DNA from: Plasmodium brasilianum
Taxonomy: Eukaryota; Apicomplexa; Aconoidasida; Haemosporida; Plasmodiidae
Direction of reading: 5' to 3'
DNA length: 64,000 bases
Assembly (NCBI RefSeq): GCF_023973825.1
Contig: NC_090126.1
Span: forward strand, 744,001 to 808,000
Part shown: piece after piece, positions 24,468 to 37,504 of the stretch
Numbering within the stretch: the first letter of the stretch is position 1
How the letters are laid out: every line of letters starts with the position of its first letter
Position numbers and translations under genes: made by a program
The notes under the pieces: generated by a model
Database searches by the model: none
What the model saw: only the letters and a program-made list of their open reading frames with translations
What the model was told of the DNA's origin: nothing

Positions 24468-27370
24468 ATGGCATCTGATAGATTGCAAGAACAGTTACTA
24501 AATGGCCAAATAAATAATGACAACTCCTGCAAGTATATAAATAACACTACTGTTTTTACAAGATTAATATATATTCTAGGAATTCTGATTCGTTTAGTAA
24601 TTTACTACTATGGGTTATGGCAAGATAACAATTTAGATGTAAAATTTACGGATATTGATTATTATGTTTTTTCCGATGCTGCAAGATATGTATTAAATAA
24701 TAAGTCACCTTATAATAGATACACGTATAGATACACACCTCTATTAGCTTACTTAATGCTACCAAACATTTTCATTCATTTTTCTTTTGGGAAAATTCTC
24801 TTTTCATCCATAGATTTATTAGTTAGTATCATTATAATTAAAATTATAAAAATTAAATATCCTGAATGCAAAAATTATATATTTTATGTTTACTTATGGA
24901 TCTTAAATCCGTTAGTCATCATCATATCTCTTAGGGGAAATTCAGATTCCATTCCTTGCTTATTTGTTTTATTAACAATACTTTGTATTTATCAAAAAAA
25001 AATTTGTCTGTCTGCTATTTTTTATGGGTTAGCTGTTAATTTTAAGATTTACCCAATTATTTATTCTCTACCCTTAATGTTATATTTAAATAAAAACTAT
25101 TTATCAAAAAATAGAATTTTCCATCTAAAAAAAAAAAACGACTTGTTAACAAACATAATTATTAACATTTTTCATATTTTAAGTCGATTCTTCGTTGAAT
25201 TATTTAAATTAAACTATGACCAATTAATTTTTTTTTCATGGAGTTTTTTCACGTTCCTAAGCTTAAACGGCATTTTTTATGCATTGTAAGGATGTGCTTT
25301 TGTCCTTTTGTATACAACTTTACTTGTGAATATTTTTTCTCTTATCTGTTTGCATTAGTTTCTGTTTTTGTACATACTACACTCTGCTTCCCAGCAGACT
25401 TGCTTTTATTTTTATACAGGCTTGTTTATTATATTGTATTATATTTTATTTTATTTTTTTTTTTTTCCTTTTTTATACTAGATATGGGCGTAAGTTTTTG
25501 TATGAATCATTCATTTACCATTTAGTTAGAAGGGACCATAGACATAATTTTTCCCTTTTTTTTTACATTATGTACTTAAGTATTGAAAAAAGCTCAAAGG
25601 TAATATGGATATAAAAAATCTGTTTCTTTTTTCATTTGTCATAGATAAAATGAAACTACCTGTCATTTGTTGTAATTCGTGTTTTTATATTTATGCACGT
25701 ATTTTAGTTTAATGTTGCATCTTTACCTTCATTTTCGAGGCTATATGCATATATAGGTAGCGTAAATACGTACGTATGCATGTATGTATGTATGTATGTA
25801 TGTATGTATGTATGCATGTATGTATGTATGCATGTATGTATGTATGTATGTATATATATATATATATATGTATATGCTGAAGAGAGAAAGAGAGAGTAAC
25901 ACTTTTTCTGTTTTATTCAATGACAATAATTTAAAATTTTTTTTGCAGATTATACCTCTAATAATATTTGTGCCTCAAGTTATTTTAGTAGGATTATTTG
26001 GTTTTAAATATGCTAAGGTGAATTTGGAATTGTCTATGTTTTTACAGGTAAAACATTATTAAGAATAAATATATATGTCCAATGTGTCCTATGTTAATCA
26101 TGTAATATTTTTTTTTTTTTTTATATATATATATATATAAGACTATAGCGTTTATTGCTATGAATAAAGTATGCACCTCTCAGGTAAACAAAAGAAGAAA
26201 TACAGTGCCTTGTCAAATTCGAAAAGACCAGTCTATCTTTATTTAACCAGTATTTTTATTGTTACAACAATAATTGCCGTAACATATATTACATATTTTA
26301 TGTGCCTATATTATAAAATAAATGGCACTCATTTTTTAAGTTGTTTATGCTTAAAAAAAATAAAAAAAAATACATTTATAAAAAGCCGTAAATTAAAAAA
26401 ATTTATTTCCGTACTAAATGAAAATTTCGTCTGAAATTCTTATCTTCTCATTAAAAGAAAAAAATGTGTTTTGAATGAATATAGAAATATTCTCATCATT
26501 TTAATATAATTTCCATTTTATTTTTTTTATCCCTTTTTTTTTTTTCTTATGATATATATGTATTCTGGTAATATATATTACTCCATCACTATTTTCAGTA
26601 CTTTATATGGTGCCTTCCATTTATGCCTATTGTCCTATGTTCCATAACCTTAAACAGGGTGAGAATAACAAAATAACAAAGAGTACCAAAAGAGAGTGGT
26701 TTCATTAAGGGTGAACAGTCTTAAATCAAATAAATGTGGTCATATAATATCTCCCCTAATATATAAATATATAGTTACATATATATATATATGCACATAC
26801 ACGTGTGTCTAACCTTTTTTTTCATTGCATTTTAACAGAGAAATTTGGCCCTTATCATGTGTGCAGTGCTTTTTTTTGTCTTATCGAAGGTTAGACTAAA
26901 ATTTAGAATAAATTTTTTTTTTCTTTTCTTTTGCATTTTTATTGATTTTTCTTTTACATTAAATAGGGAAATAAATACCTAGTTACATGTATGTATGTAT
27001 GTATGTATGTATGTATGTATGTATGTGTGTGTGTGTACATATTGGGGACAATGAACTTTCCATATTTCTTATCTTTGTAGTCATATTGGCTTTTGTGGGC
27101 GTACTATCTTGAATTTAAGGGATATAACTCTTTTCTGAAAGTATAAATTTAATATCTTTTTAAATAATTAGAAATTATGTATATGTATATGTATATATAA
27201 TAGAAAAATCATTTACTGTACTTCATTATGGTTACCATTATTTTATTTTTTTTTTTTTTAAATATTTGTAGTTGTTTTATTCTTCCATTTTATTCGTTAT
27301 ATCTGAGATGACAATATGTTGGGTTTTTATGTATATGCATTATAAGGAAGAAAAGACAAAAACAAGTTAA
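24468..27370 (+). CDS. PIGM: GPI mannosyltransferase 1 catalytic subunit (PIG-M / GPI14), eight exons
   Basis: The exons are 24468-25285, 25482-25599, 25949-26047, 26142-26183, 26599-26658, 26839-26889, 27081-27140 and 27272-27370, giving about 448 residues. All junctions have GT/AG ends and keep frame. PIG-M adds the first alpha-1,4-mannose to glucosaminyl-PI in the ER lumen, an essential step of GPI-anchor synthesis. The DxD-type motif lies in FTDIDYYVFSDAARYV (Asp-Ile-Asp at about 62-64), followed by SPYNRYTYRYTPLLAY. Across the exon 1-2 junction comes YHLVRRDHRHNFS, and across the exon 4-5 junction NKVCTSQYFIW; all are hallmarks of the family. The protein has many hydrophobic segments, as expected for a polytopic ER enzyme near the human length (423). 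Exon 4 is only 14 codons. Intron 2 carries an ATGT microsatellite, and intron 4 contains a separate coding-like ORF (see findings). Confidence 0.95.
25775..25860. repeat. ATGT tetranucleotide microsatellite
   Basis: About 18 ATGT/ATGC tetranucleotides in a row are followed by a short (TA)n tract. They lie inside intron 2 of the PIG-M gene. A shorter ATGT run occurs in intron 6 near 26989-27026. This is a slippage-prone marker and probably variable in length between isolates. Confidence 0.9.
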
Positions 27371-29042
27371 AAAACAAGAATATTTTTCTTTAACCGTAGG
27401 ACCATTTATTTTTATTTTTTTTTTTTGTGTTTTTATTTTTCTTTATTTGCATAATTATATATATATATATATATATATACTGTTTTTCCTTTTAACACAA
27501 AAAAAATTTAACATTTTTATATATATAATATTCCTTTCTAATAAACTATACTTATATATGAAGATTCTAATTTTTGCACATTAAATTGTATTTTATTATA
27601 TGCTTTTTTGCTTTGTTTTCTATCATTTTTTTAATCTGCTACTTGTTTCTTAATCTGTTAATAGTATGAGAGATAAACTTAAGTTATTCTTAACATACTA
27701 TATATATTCGAATTTTGGAAATAAAATATTTTTATATATATAATTTTTATTCAAAATTTTATTCTAGCCGAATATAAATTTAAAAATAAAAAAAAACAAA
27801 AGAAAGAAAAACCTTACATGCTCAGGTATTTATTGCACATGTTTTACGCCTAGACAGCAATACAATATACTGATGTTGCAAGAAAAAAAAAAAAAAAAGA
27901 AAGAAAAAAGAACTTAACATAATGAGTATAACTGATATAATTAAAAGGGTAATGTTCCTTATTTAAAATTTTTTTTTTTTTTTGTTAAAAATACCTTAAT
28001 TTGTTGCATAATTTTTTCCCTTTATTTTTTCTTTTTTCCTTATTTTATTTTTTTTTTTTAATAGCTTATGAATTATTATATAACAACAGATTTATTCTGA
28101 ACAGTACATGTAACATTACATATGTGTTTAGTATTTTAATTAAAAAAATAAATGCCCTGCATGTTATTTGCTTTTATTTGCTCTTTTTGCTTTATTTTCG
28201 TTTTTTCCCTTTTTTACTTTTTTTCCTTTTCTTATCTCTTATTCAATTAATTTTTAATGAATTAATATTTTTTTCGAATATAAAGTAAAATTTCCACTCA
28301 AAAATTTTCAAAAAAATATGTTTTTTTTTTTTTTGTTTTTTTTTGCTGACCCTCCAGTATAGACATATTTTTTACATTTATTTTTGTAACATTTTTAAAT
28401 GTTACATCCTTGCACACGTAATTTATATTTATTTTTTTATAAGAAAAATTAAAGTAAAATAAGAAAGAAGGATATGATATACATTTGCATGGTTATAAGC
28501 TTTGCATAGTTTACTATTTCAAAAATATAAAAAACTGGCTTAATGTATAGTGAACACATTTTTAAATTAAATTTAGTATAATGTGATTTTTTTAATTTTC
28601 ATGTTTTAATGAAAAATAATTAAAATATAAACCATTTTGAGTTATTTAATAATATTTATGTATTTTCTTAACTCATACATTATTATATTCATTATGCAAT
28701 TAAGGGAAAATATAATATTATATGAAAATATTTTTATATAGGTTCCAATTACAACTTCATTACTTATCATTTTTTTTTTTTTTTTTTTTTTGTGCACTTT
28801 ATTTTACTTTCATTTGTACATTACAAAGGACTACAAATATTTTAAAGATGCCAATGGACAAAATAACAATTTTTTCTTTTTTGTTCGTTGGTTTGTTTTT
28901 TGATACTTATTGTAAACATTAAAAATTGTTTGTGAAATATACAACTGTCTTGGTCTTTATTTTATATATTTTACATACTTCATTAAAATCTATTATTTTT
29001 CATGAAACTGTTGCACTAGTGGGTCTTCTTTTCTATAAAAAA
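27371..29042. other. Intergenic between PIG-M and kinesin
   Basis: The two flanking genes run in tandem. The space is T-rich in its first half, and open frames at 28001-28288 and 28722-28922 are Phe-rich translations of T-runs rather than genes. Kinesin upstream sequences are expected in the right part. Confidence 0.5.
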
Positions 29043-32000
29043 ATGGATATAAACAAAAATGAGGACAAAAATCTAGTAATGTTGGATAGAATGAATGTTG
29101 AATCTTCCTCTAAAGAGGAAGCAATTAGAGTGTGCACTCGTATCAGGCCTCTATTTGAAAAGGAAGTATGTTTTAGTATAACCATTAATATATTACAAAT
29201 TACAACTTTTTTTTTTTTTTTTCGCTCTTCAAAATGCAGCTGCACTTATGAAAAATTTAATGCATACATGATTTGTCGTATTTATATATACACCCCCCGC
29301 ACGTACATATATGTATATATTTATATATAAAATTATACACATTCCTCTTTTTCAGATAAATAGTGGACATCTAAAAGCTTGGAAAATGAATGAAACGAGC
29401 ATGCAGCTAGTTGTTGAACCACTTTCTCTGACAGAAATGTTAAATGCAAGAATTAATAAAAAAGGGAATAAAACTGAATTTAAAAAGAATGTAGAAAAAT
29501 CGGAGGGACAAAAAGCTGTTGTACAACGATATTACGCATTTGATAGATGTTTCGACGATTTTGGTAATTTCAAAATTATAGAAATATAAAACATTTTAAA
29601 AAGTTTTTATAAACTTTTTATATTTGCATAATTTTCTCCGTCTATTTTCATACGTTAACGCGATAATGATAACGTAAAATAAGCTGTTCTATAAGTGTGT
29701 GTATGTATATATACAACTATATAAAGAGCTATATATATATATATATATATCCATATGCACAACTATATGTGTACAACTGTACAAACACCTATATATACAC
29801 CCATAAGCACATTTATAGATATATACATACACGCATACATAGGGGCACACCTATGTGCATACCTACGTTTACACCTATCTATATATATACCCCTCTTCTC
29901 CTTCTTTTCAGTTGGGAATGAAGAAGTGTATAAACATTTAGCGAGAGACATTATCCTTGATACATTTAAAGGAATAAATGGATGCATTCTTGCTTATGGT
30001 CAAACAGGGTCAGGAAAGACCCACAGTGTTATGGGAGTTCCTGCTGATCCGGGAATGTTACCTAGATCATTGGCAGAATTTTTTAATGGTATTGAAAACC
30101 CGTCATCTCTAAATGAAGATAATGTTAGTATTAATACTGATGATGAATCAAATAATAATACAAAAGAATTTTTAATGAGTGTGACTTATTTAGAAGTTTA
30201 TATGGAAAGGGTGAATGATTTATTACAAGAGGGATACCGAGGGGGGGCAACTGAAAACTTAGACGTAAAGGAGGACCCGAAAAGGGGTTTTGTTGTGATT
30301 GGTATTCAAGAAGAAACCGTTACATCAATAGATGAAGTAATGCTCCTGGTTGCAAAAGCAGAACAAAGAAGACATATTTCTCAAACAAACTTTAATGAAA
30401 CATCTTCTAGATCACATACAATTTTTACTGTTATATTAGAATCTAATCAAGTATTAAGTGATGGTACATCTGTTAATAAAAGGGGTGAATTAAAAATCGT
30501 TGACTTGGCAGGTAATGAAAGAGCAGGAAGAGCTGCTGAAGGGATAGAAAATGCGAAAACGATTATCGAAGAAGGGAAAGCAATAAATAAAAGTTTATTT
30601 GTTTTAAGTGAGGTCATTTCGAAATTATCAAAAAGGGCTCAAGCTATTGCTGCGGGTGATGAAAAAAAAATTAAAAAAATACAGGAAGATTTGGTTTTCA
30701 TCCCTTGGAGGGATTCAAAGTTAACAAGAATTTTAAGTAAAAGTTTAGGAGGAAATTGTCGAGCATCTGTCATTGTAGCTGTTCATCCTTCTCATTTCTA
30801 TTTGGATACATCCTTTTCAACTCTACGTTTTGCTTTGAAATGTAAAACAATTAAGAAAAAAATAGAGATCAATTATCTATCAGCAGAACAATCTGTTATT
30901 ATGCAACAGAAAGAATTAATAGCCAAGTTAAAAAATCAGTTGAAGCATCTATCAACAGCTAAAAATGTGGATTTGCATTTATCAGGGGAAGATAAAATTT
31001 ATGCAAATAATAGTAGAAATCCTGAAGACGATGAAAAAATTTTGGCTTTAAAAAATGAATTAGAAGAAAAAGTAAAAAAGTTTCAAAATTTTATATTAAA
31101 ATCAGAATTTAATGTAAACCCAAATAATTACAGAACATTAAGGTCGATCGATGCTAACACAGAAAAATCATTAAAATATTCAATGACCATTTCTACTAAC
31201 TTAAAAAATGAATACAATTGGTTAAGATCATTTGATACACATGAATATGATTCCAAATGGGAAGGATTAGAAAAATACGAAGATCAGAATGAACAAGAAA
31301 AATTGAATATATCTAAAGCCATGGATTATTTAAAGAATAAATCTCCATATAAAATGAATTCCTCTGAAATTAGTGATGACGATGTGTTATCCTATGGGTC
31401 GCAAAAGGATGATTCGATTTCTTTGAATTATTACAACGAATTAGACGAATTAGAAAAGTTGGAAAAGAATGAATTAACAAGAAGTACAAAAAAGAAAAAA
31501 GATAAAGGGGATGTAGCTAATAAAGTATATGATCAGTTCAGCAAGCTAAGCACAATGGAGTATAATAATAACAATATTTTGAATGATGAAGAAGAAAAAT
31601 CAGAATTTAAAGGAAAAAAAAGTAAGAAGAAAAAGGGCAAAAAAATAAATAATAATGTAGAAAACAATAAGGATACGGCGGAAAACGCCAAAAAAAGAGA
31701 TAAATTAAGAATGAAGAGTAATAATAAAGCATCTTCTAACAGTTTTAAAAAAAAAAAAAATGCTACTAGTAAAAACAAAAAAAAAGAATCATTCGAAAGG
31801 AGTAGTATTAAACAGATTAAGGGAGAAGACGTGCAAGGGGGTGTTTCTTCGTTAAAGTGTAAAGAGGAAGACAGTGGTAATAGTAATAGTACTAATGGTA
31901 ATGATAACAATAACAGTTATAGTAACGGTAACGCTAATGGTACTAATGTGGATACAGAAGCAGAAAAAAAGGACGCAAACGATCCCATTCTATCGAAACA

Positions 32001-34548
32001 GCAGTCTTCTCTAAATTTTACGCAAGACAAAGAACGAGACAAAGAACGGGACAAAGAACGAGACAAAGAACGAGACAAAGAACGAGACAATAATGAAAAA
32101 CGAACCTCTATAATATCAAATTTAAAGGAAAAAATTGAAGAAGACCTAAAGAAGAAGAAGAAAATAATCCATAGAAATATAGAACTTAACAAACAAATAA
32201 AATTTATTATGAAGCTTATGCAGAAGGTTGGCTTATCCGCTATATTAACTGGAACAGTACCTCCGGGAAGAAATATAGAAAATATTTTAAAATTACAAGA
32301 GAATTTAAAGGATGATTTAAAATTATGTGACAGTAAGAAATCATTGGACTTGTTAAATAGAAATATTAACAACAATACGAAGGACCCTAATACACGTTTT
32401 AACATCCCTATTAAGGATGATAATGAGATGGAAAATGAAAAAGCATTATTAAAGGATCCTATGAATAATGATGAAAATGAAACGGAATATAATGAAACCA
32501 TATCACATGTATTTATTAATGAAATGTTTTTTTACTTTATACTTAGAATACAACAGAGAAATAATTCAAAAGATGGATATTTAGAAAATGTAGAAGAAAC
32601 ACTAAAAAAAGAAGATAAACCTTACGATGTGTCTAAAAAGGCACTAGAAGATATATTAGGAAATTCAATCGCAAACAAAATAATCGAACGGGATGAATAC
32701 AATACCCGTGATGTGCACAGTACTATTAATACTATACACGACACTCGCGATATTCGTGAGTGTTGTAATGATATGAACTTTTCAAAAGATCGTAAGGATG
32801 AGAAAAATGAAAAAACAATTGACTCTATTTTAAATATGCTAACTCCATGGGAGCAGAAAATATTAGCCCTTTTATATGAACAACAAAAAATGAGGCAAAG
32901 TGTACAAAAGATTAAAGAAAATTTTTCTCAACGCATTCAAAATATTAACGTTTTTATAAAAAAAATACTAATTGACAAGGTCGAAGTGGAGAAGCATTTT
33001 AATCGTATTATCAAAGCAACGGAACGCTACAAAGATGACATGTTAAAAACGTCTGATGTTGATTCTAATTTTAAGTTTGCTGGTTTGATGAAAAAGTTAG
33101 AAGAATTATCTATATCACTGGCAGAAAAAACTAGAGATTTCAATGTGTTAGCTGAATTTCATTTAAATTTAAGAAAAGAAATTGAAAAAAAAAATTCTAA
33201 AATTAAAGAGTTACAAGAAGAAAATAAATTATTTTACCTTGTCCCAATGTATGCTGATTTGTTACAAGAGCTGGATGAACAAGAGGAAAAGAACAAAACA
33301 GTGAAAGAGTTGAAGAAGGAATTTCTCTTAATATATGGACGTTTAATGCTTACTAAAAAGAAATTACAAGAAAAAGAAGTTATAGAGCATGATATGAGAA
33401 ATTTAAATAAAAAAATTTATACTGAGCTAATAGAATCCATATCTATTATAAAAAATTTAGAATCTCAAAATAAATTCTTAGAATTTAAATTAAATATGGA
33501 GAATAAGAAAAAAGTGGAAAAAATTAAAAAGCTGTTAAACGAAAAAGAAAAATTGAATAAAGTTATAAATGAAATGGAAAAGATGCTCCAAGATGCTAAT
33601 ATAGATACGAGCGAAATGAAAAATGAAATACTCGAAAATTTAAACAATAATAGTAATAGTAATAGTAATAATAATAATAATGATAATAGTAATTACATAT
33701 CCATAAATTACCTAGAGAGCGAAGAAGAAAATAGTCATGAAAAAAAAGACTTAAAGGAAGGTGGAAAGGAGAAAACAAAGAAAAAAAAAAATAATAAACT
33801 AAACCAAATTGTAAAGAAGAAAAAAAAGGAATTAAATGATAATGCAGTTATGGATAAATTATCAAATAAAATAGAAAAAAAAAATAAAGAGAATCACTAT
33901 TACAATCGCGGTTATTCTGTAGAAAAAATGATGAAGAAAACCTCAAAAAAAATAGATACAAACTTGAATATAAAAAAGATATATAAAAAAAAAATTAAAG
34001 ACTCTGAGGATAAAAGTGTTTTAAATGATTTGTGTGAAGATAAGGATAATGATGTATCGTTAGTAAAACAAAAAAAATTAGAGATCAACAAAAAATATGG
34101 GAAAAAGAAGATTAAAAAAAAAAGTAAAAATACACAAGACAATGATGATGGGACCGATGAACTAATTTTAGATGAGCTAAAATCGAATTATAGTATTAAA
34201 AAAAAAAAAAATATTGATACTAAAAGGAAAAAAGTAGAAAATCCTTTGAGCGAAGTGAAAAGCTTAGAAGAACATAAATCAAGTAACATCATTATTAACA
34301 AAAAAAAAAAAATGAAAAAAAGAAATAGTAGTAAAGGGAAAAAAAGAAACCTACTGAAATATTTAAATAAAGAGAGTAATCAGAAGGAAAATATGGAAAC
34401 AGTATTATCTGAAGAAAATTCCTGTCACTCATACAAAAATGATAATTCTACAACGGACAATGAAACTAGTGAAATTCGTCATATGCTAAATAACGAAATT
34501 GAAAAGAAAAAAGACAAGATAAGAAGAGATAACATAAATAAGTCATAA
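29043..34548 (+). CDS. Kinesin motor protein, three exons
   Basis: The exons are 29043-29165, 29356-29563 and 29912-34548, encoding about 1,655 residues. The ATG at 29043 (A-rich context, just before MDINKNEDKN) was preferred over upstream frame openness. The motor domain lies at the N terminus (about residues 28-425). It shows EAIRVCTRIRPLFEKE, the P-loop GQTGSGKT (140-147), switch I NETSSRSHTIF (about 272) and switch II DLAGNER (about 308). The tail has short coiled coils just after the motor and at about 1150-1340, separated by Lys/Asn-rich low complexity, including a DKER repeat near 32030-32090 and a very basic C-terminal 300 residues. Insertions sit inside the motor, between the second strand and the P-loop and before the last helix. 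By position it should match P. falciparum PFL0545w, called kinesin-7 or kinesin-X3 in different schemes; I cannot settle the class from sequence alone. Confidence 0.95.
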
Positions 34549-35503
34549 TTTTAGTTCTCTTTTAAGTGATATGCATACTTCTAATATGTGGATGATAGAA
34601 GGAAAGAAAAAAATATAAAAAAAAGGAAAAATCTACAGTTAGGTATAATATTACAAAGGGATAAAAATATAATTCAAGTAGCATTTATAAAATATTAGCA
34701 AAAAAAAGAAAATTGAAATGAAAAAAAGAATATTAAAAATTTGTATATTAAATATTTTTTTGATAAAATAAATACAAAGTGGGGAGAACGTGCATCGTTA
34801 TATAAGAGGACTATTCATGTTGTTTGTTGATTTTCTATTCTCCATTTGACCTAAGTATCCCCTAGTTGTACGGTGTATCCATGTACATATGCATTCATCC
34901 ATGCTCACATAAATATATATGCACATTTATTTGTTCTTGTGTTTTTTTGCATGTTTGTTCGTATGTTTATTTGTTTCCATGCTTGTTTGTTCTCTTGTTT
35001 ATATGAACATTTGCTAGAATTTCTTTGTATTCTTAATTGTGTGCTCTCTTCTGCATACCTTTTTAGTATAATTTTATTGTTGCGTTTTTTTATGTTTTTA
35101 TTTATTTACTCTTCTATTGCTCTAGTTGTAAAGCCTTTTTGTTTTCCTTTTTTTGGAAAGAAAAAAAGGTACTTTTTTTAAGTATTTTATGAACTGTGCA
35201 GAATAGGTAGCTTTATGTATATATACATGTGCATATATATGCAACATGTTTTTATATTGAGTTTAAAATTTTAAAAGATCCAACTGCTTTGAATATGATG
35301 CATTCAAAGCAGAAAAAGGAATGGACAACAAGTGACTAAACAATAGAAGATACATTTCTCTAAATGTACGTATGTCCATATAATAGTTGCAAAGATATTA
35401 ATACATGTATGAGATTGTATAGCTAATACTCAGAAATGTTCAATTTTTTTTTTTCTAGCTATTTTAACAAAAAGCCAGCTAGCTAATATTTAAAGGGTCA
35501 CGT

Positions 35504-35541
<38 letters not shown>

Positions 35542-36128
35542 GGAGATAAAATAATTCACGTAAAAATTTGTCTTTCCAGTATTATGGACAAATTTATGTA
35601 TATATCATAATTTATGTATACTTTTATTCTTGTTTTATATTTTGAATTTTTTTATTTATTTTAGAATTCAAACTCTTATTCTTATTTTGCATATACATTT
35701 CTTCATATTAATTTATTCCTTTTCTCAGTCTTTTTGCCTTTGCCTGTTATTTATAAGAGAAAAACAAGGCATTTTTTTAATAAGTTTTTTAGTCATTTTT
35801 TTGTTGTTTGTTTTGTTTTGTTTTGTTTTGTGATTTTTTTGTTCGTTTTATTTTGTTATTTTTTTGTTCATTTTTTTTTTTCAATTTTTTGTTCTTAATT
35901 TATTTCTGTTATTTTTTTGTCATTTTTTTGCTTATCCTTTTTTTTTCAACTTTTTGTTCTTAATTTACTTCTGTTATTTTTTTGTCATTTTTTTGTTCAT
36001 TTTTTTTTTTCAATTTTTTGTTCTTAATTTATTTCTGTTATTTTATTTGTCATTTTTTTTGCTTATCCTTTTTTTTTCATTGCTTTTGATGTGCGTTTAG
36101 GTTTGTTCATTTGGTCTTATATCTTAAA
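34549..36128. other. Intergenic between kinesin and small HSP
   Basis: This is tandem-gene spacing. It holds a (TA)n tract (about 35507-35537) and a T-rich minisatellite at 35865-36080 directly upstream of the small HSP start. The frames at 34873-35181 and 35630-36100 are Phe/Leu-rich translations of T-rich DNA. Confidence 0.5.
35865..36080. repeat. T-rich minisatellite, about 64-65-base unit, three copies
   Basis: The marker GTTCTTAATTTA recurs at about 35891, 35956 and 36020, giving a 64-65-base period. Each copy also carries TTCTGTTATTTT, TTTGTCATTTTTTT and CTTATCC or GTTCATT. The array ends about 50 bases before the small HSP start codon, so it lies in that gene's promoter or 5' UTR. Confidence 0.85.
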
Positions 36129-36824
36129 ATGGTTGAAATAAATAGCGGAAAGTCAAACGTTGTAATAGAAACACCAGGCGGAGCACTGGTGCAGGGGAGT
36201 GTGCCTATAGTATTATCTACCCCAGTTGACAGTAACTACTGCAGTGCTTATTCATATAGTACTCCAGTTTCAAGTTCATACACCTCATCTCACCATAATG
36301 AATATAAATATAACTGTACTAAATATATGACGAAACCACAAAATAATCAAAACGCTGAATATATAAAAACATTTGAAAGACCAAAGACATTATACTATGA
36401 AACTATTCCATTAAAAAGCGTTAGTACAAATAATATTTTCGAAATAGCTCCATCACATGAAGAATTAAGTAAAATAACTTACAACCCTAGAATAGAAATA
36501 TATTCAACATCAGATTTTGTAGTAATAATGATGAACATACCAGGTGTTTCTAAAGAGAATTTGCAAGTTGAACTTGAAAAAGGATTACTACGAATTTTTG
36601 GACATAAATATAAACCTAAAATTGAAGAATTAGAAAATCAAAATGAATATCACACAAAAATTATTGAAAGGGTTAGTGAATACTATTTCTGCAAAATTTT
36701 CCAAATGCCCCCAGCTTTTTCAGAAGAACAAAGGATATCATGTATGCTAAAGGATGGAGAGCTTATAATTAAAATTTTAGCTAGCCAGTTGAAAACACAG
36801 AAAAGAGTTATCGAAATACAGTAG
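36129..36824 (+). CDS. Small heat shock protein (HSP20 / alpha-crystallin family)
   Basis: This is a single-exon gene of 231 codons. The ATG at 36129 (context TTAAAATGG) was chosen over one at 36111. The alpha-crystallin domain spans about residues 115-218: YNPRIEIYSTSDFVVIMMN, then IPGVSKENLQVELEKGLLRI, EYYFCKIFQMP and finally CMLKDGELIIKI, the typical A-x-L-x-x-G-x-L strand. Small HSPs are ATP-independent chaperones that hold unfolding proteins. The N-terminal arm of about 115 residues is long, rich in Ser, Thr, Tyr and Val, and starts MVEINSGKSNVVIETPGG. It looks like an intermediate-filament or cytoskeletal-type arm rather than a targeting peptide. The C terminus ends VIEIQ, which contains an I-x-I-like motif (IEI) that could dock to the domain groove. 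No signal peptide is seen, so the cytosol is likely. Confidence 0.93.
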   Translation: MVEINSGKSNVVIETPGGALVQGSVPIVLSTPVDSNYCSAYSYSTPVSSSYTSSHHNEYKYNCTKYMTKPQNNQNAEYIKTFERPKTLYYETIPLKSVSTNNIFEIAPSHEELSKITYNPRIEIYSTSDFVVIMMNIPGVSKENLQVELEKGLLRIFGHKYKPKIEELENQNEYHTKIIERVSEYYFCKIFQMPPAFSEEQRISCMLKDGELIIKILASQLKTQKRVIEIQ

Positions 36825-37103
36825 TGCTTTCCGTAATGGAATGGAACATTTGCACGCATGCACATGTAGGTACACATATATACATACATTAATATATATA
36901 TACATATATGCACACATCATTTTCAATAATAAGTTTGTTCGCGCTTTTTTGTCAATCTAGATTTATCCGTAATATGTACATATATATGCATAACATATGC
37001 ACACATACACAAATACGCACGTATAAACGTATACACAGGATTATGGTCTTTTTCAACAACTTACATTTAATGCCAATTTTTGAAACTAATTACTTGATAT
37101 ATT

Positions 37104-37143
<40 letters not shown>

Positions 37144-37504
37144 ATCTTTTAAAATATACGAATAAATTTAATACTTTTAAAGACCTTAAATAATTTAGCG
37201 CAAAAAAGGGATAAAAAAATAAAAGAAAAAATGTGGGGCACATAAATAGGCAAATAAAAAAAAATATAAATAAATAAAAAGCATAGCGTCGTATGTATAC
37301 ATATACACAATGTGCATACCTTGCACCAATGATGGCACTACAACTCAAACGAAGATCCTTTTTTTTTTTTTAAGCTATTATCCTAAAAATCACAGGAGGA
37401 AAAACAAAAAGGGGGTATTATATTCGAATGAGCAGCTACGTCATCTTCAATCGCTGCTACCGCAGTAGCCGCTACTACTCTTGCATCTTCTCACCATTAC
37501 CTGT
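36825..37504. other. Convergent intergenic spacer with 33-base poly-A and a small GC-richer patch
   Basis: This lies between the small HSP and the large minus-strand gene. It holds a poly-A run of about 33 bases (37109-37141). Next to the stop codon of the minus-strand gene lies a short patch richer in G+C (about 37430-37500, with GCTACCGCAGTAGCCGCTAC). Confidence 0.5.

Noticed and set aside
31533..32501. Long minus-strand Leu/Ser/Phe-rich frames
   Set aside because: They are antisense shadows of Lys/Asn-rich parts of the kinesin gene.
35630..36100. Overlapping Phe-rich frames upstream of the small HSP
   Set aside because: They are translations of a T-rich minisatellite.
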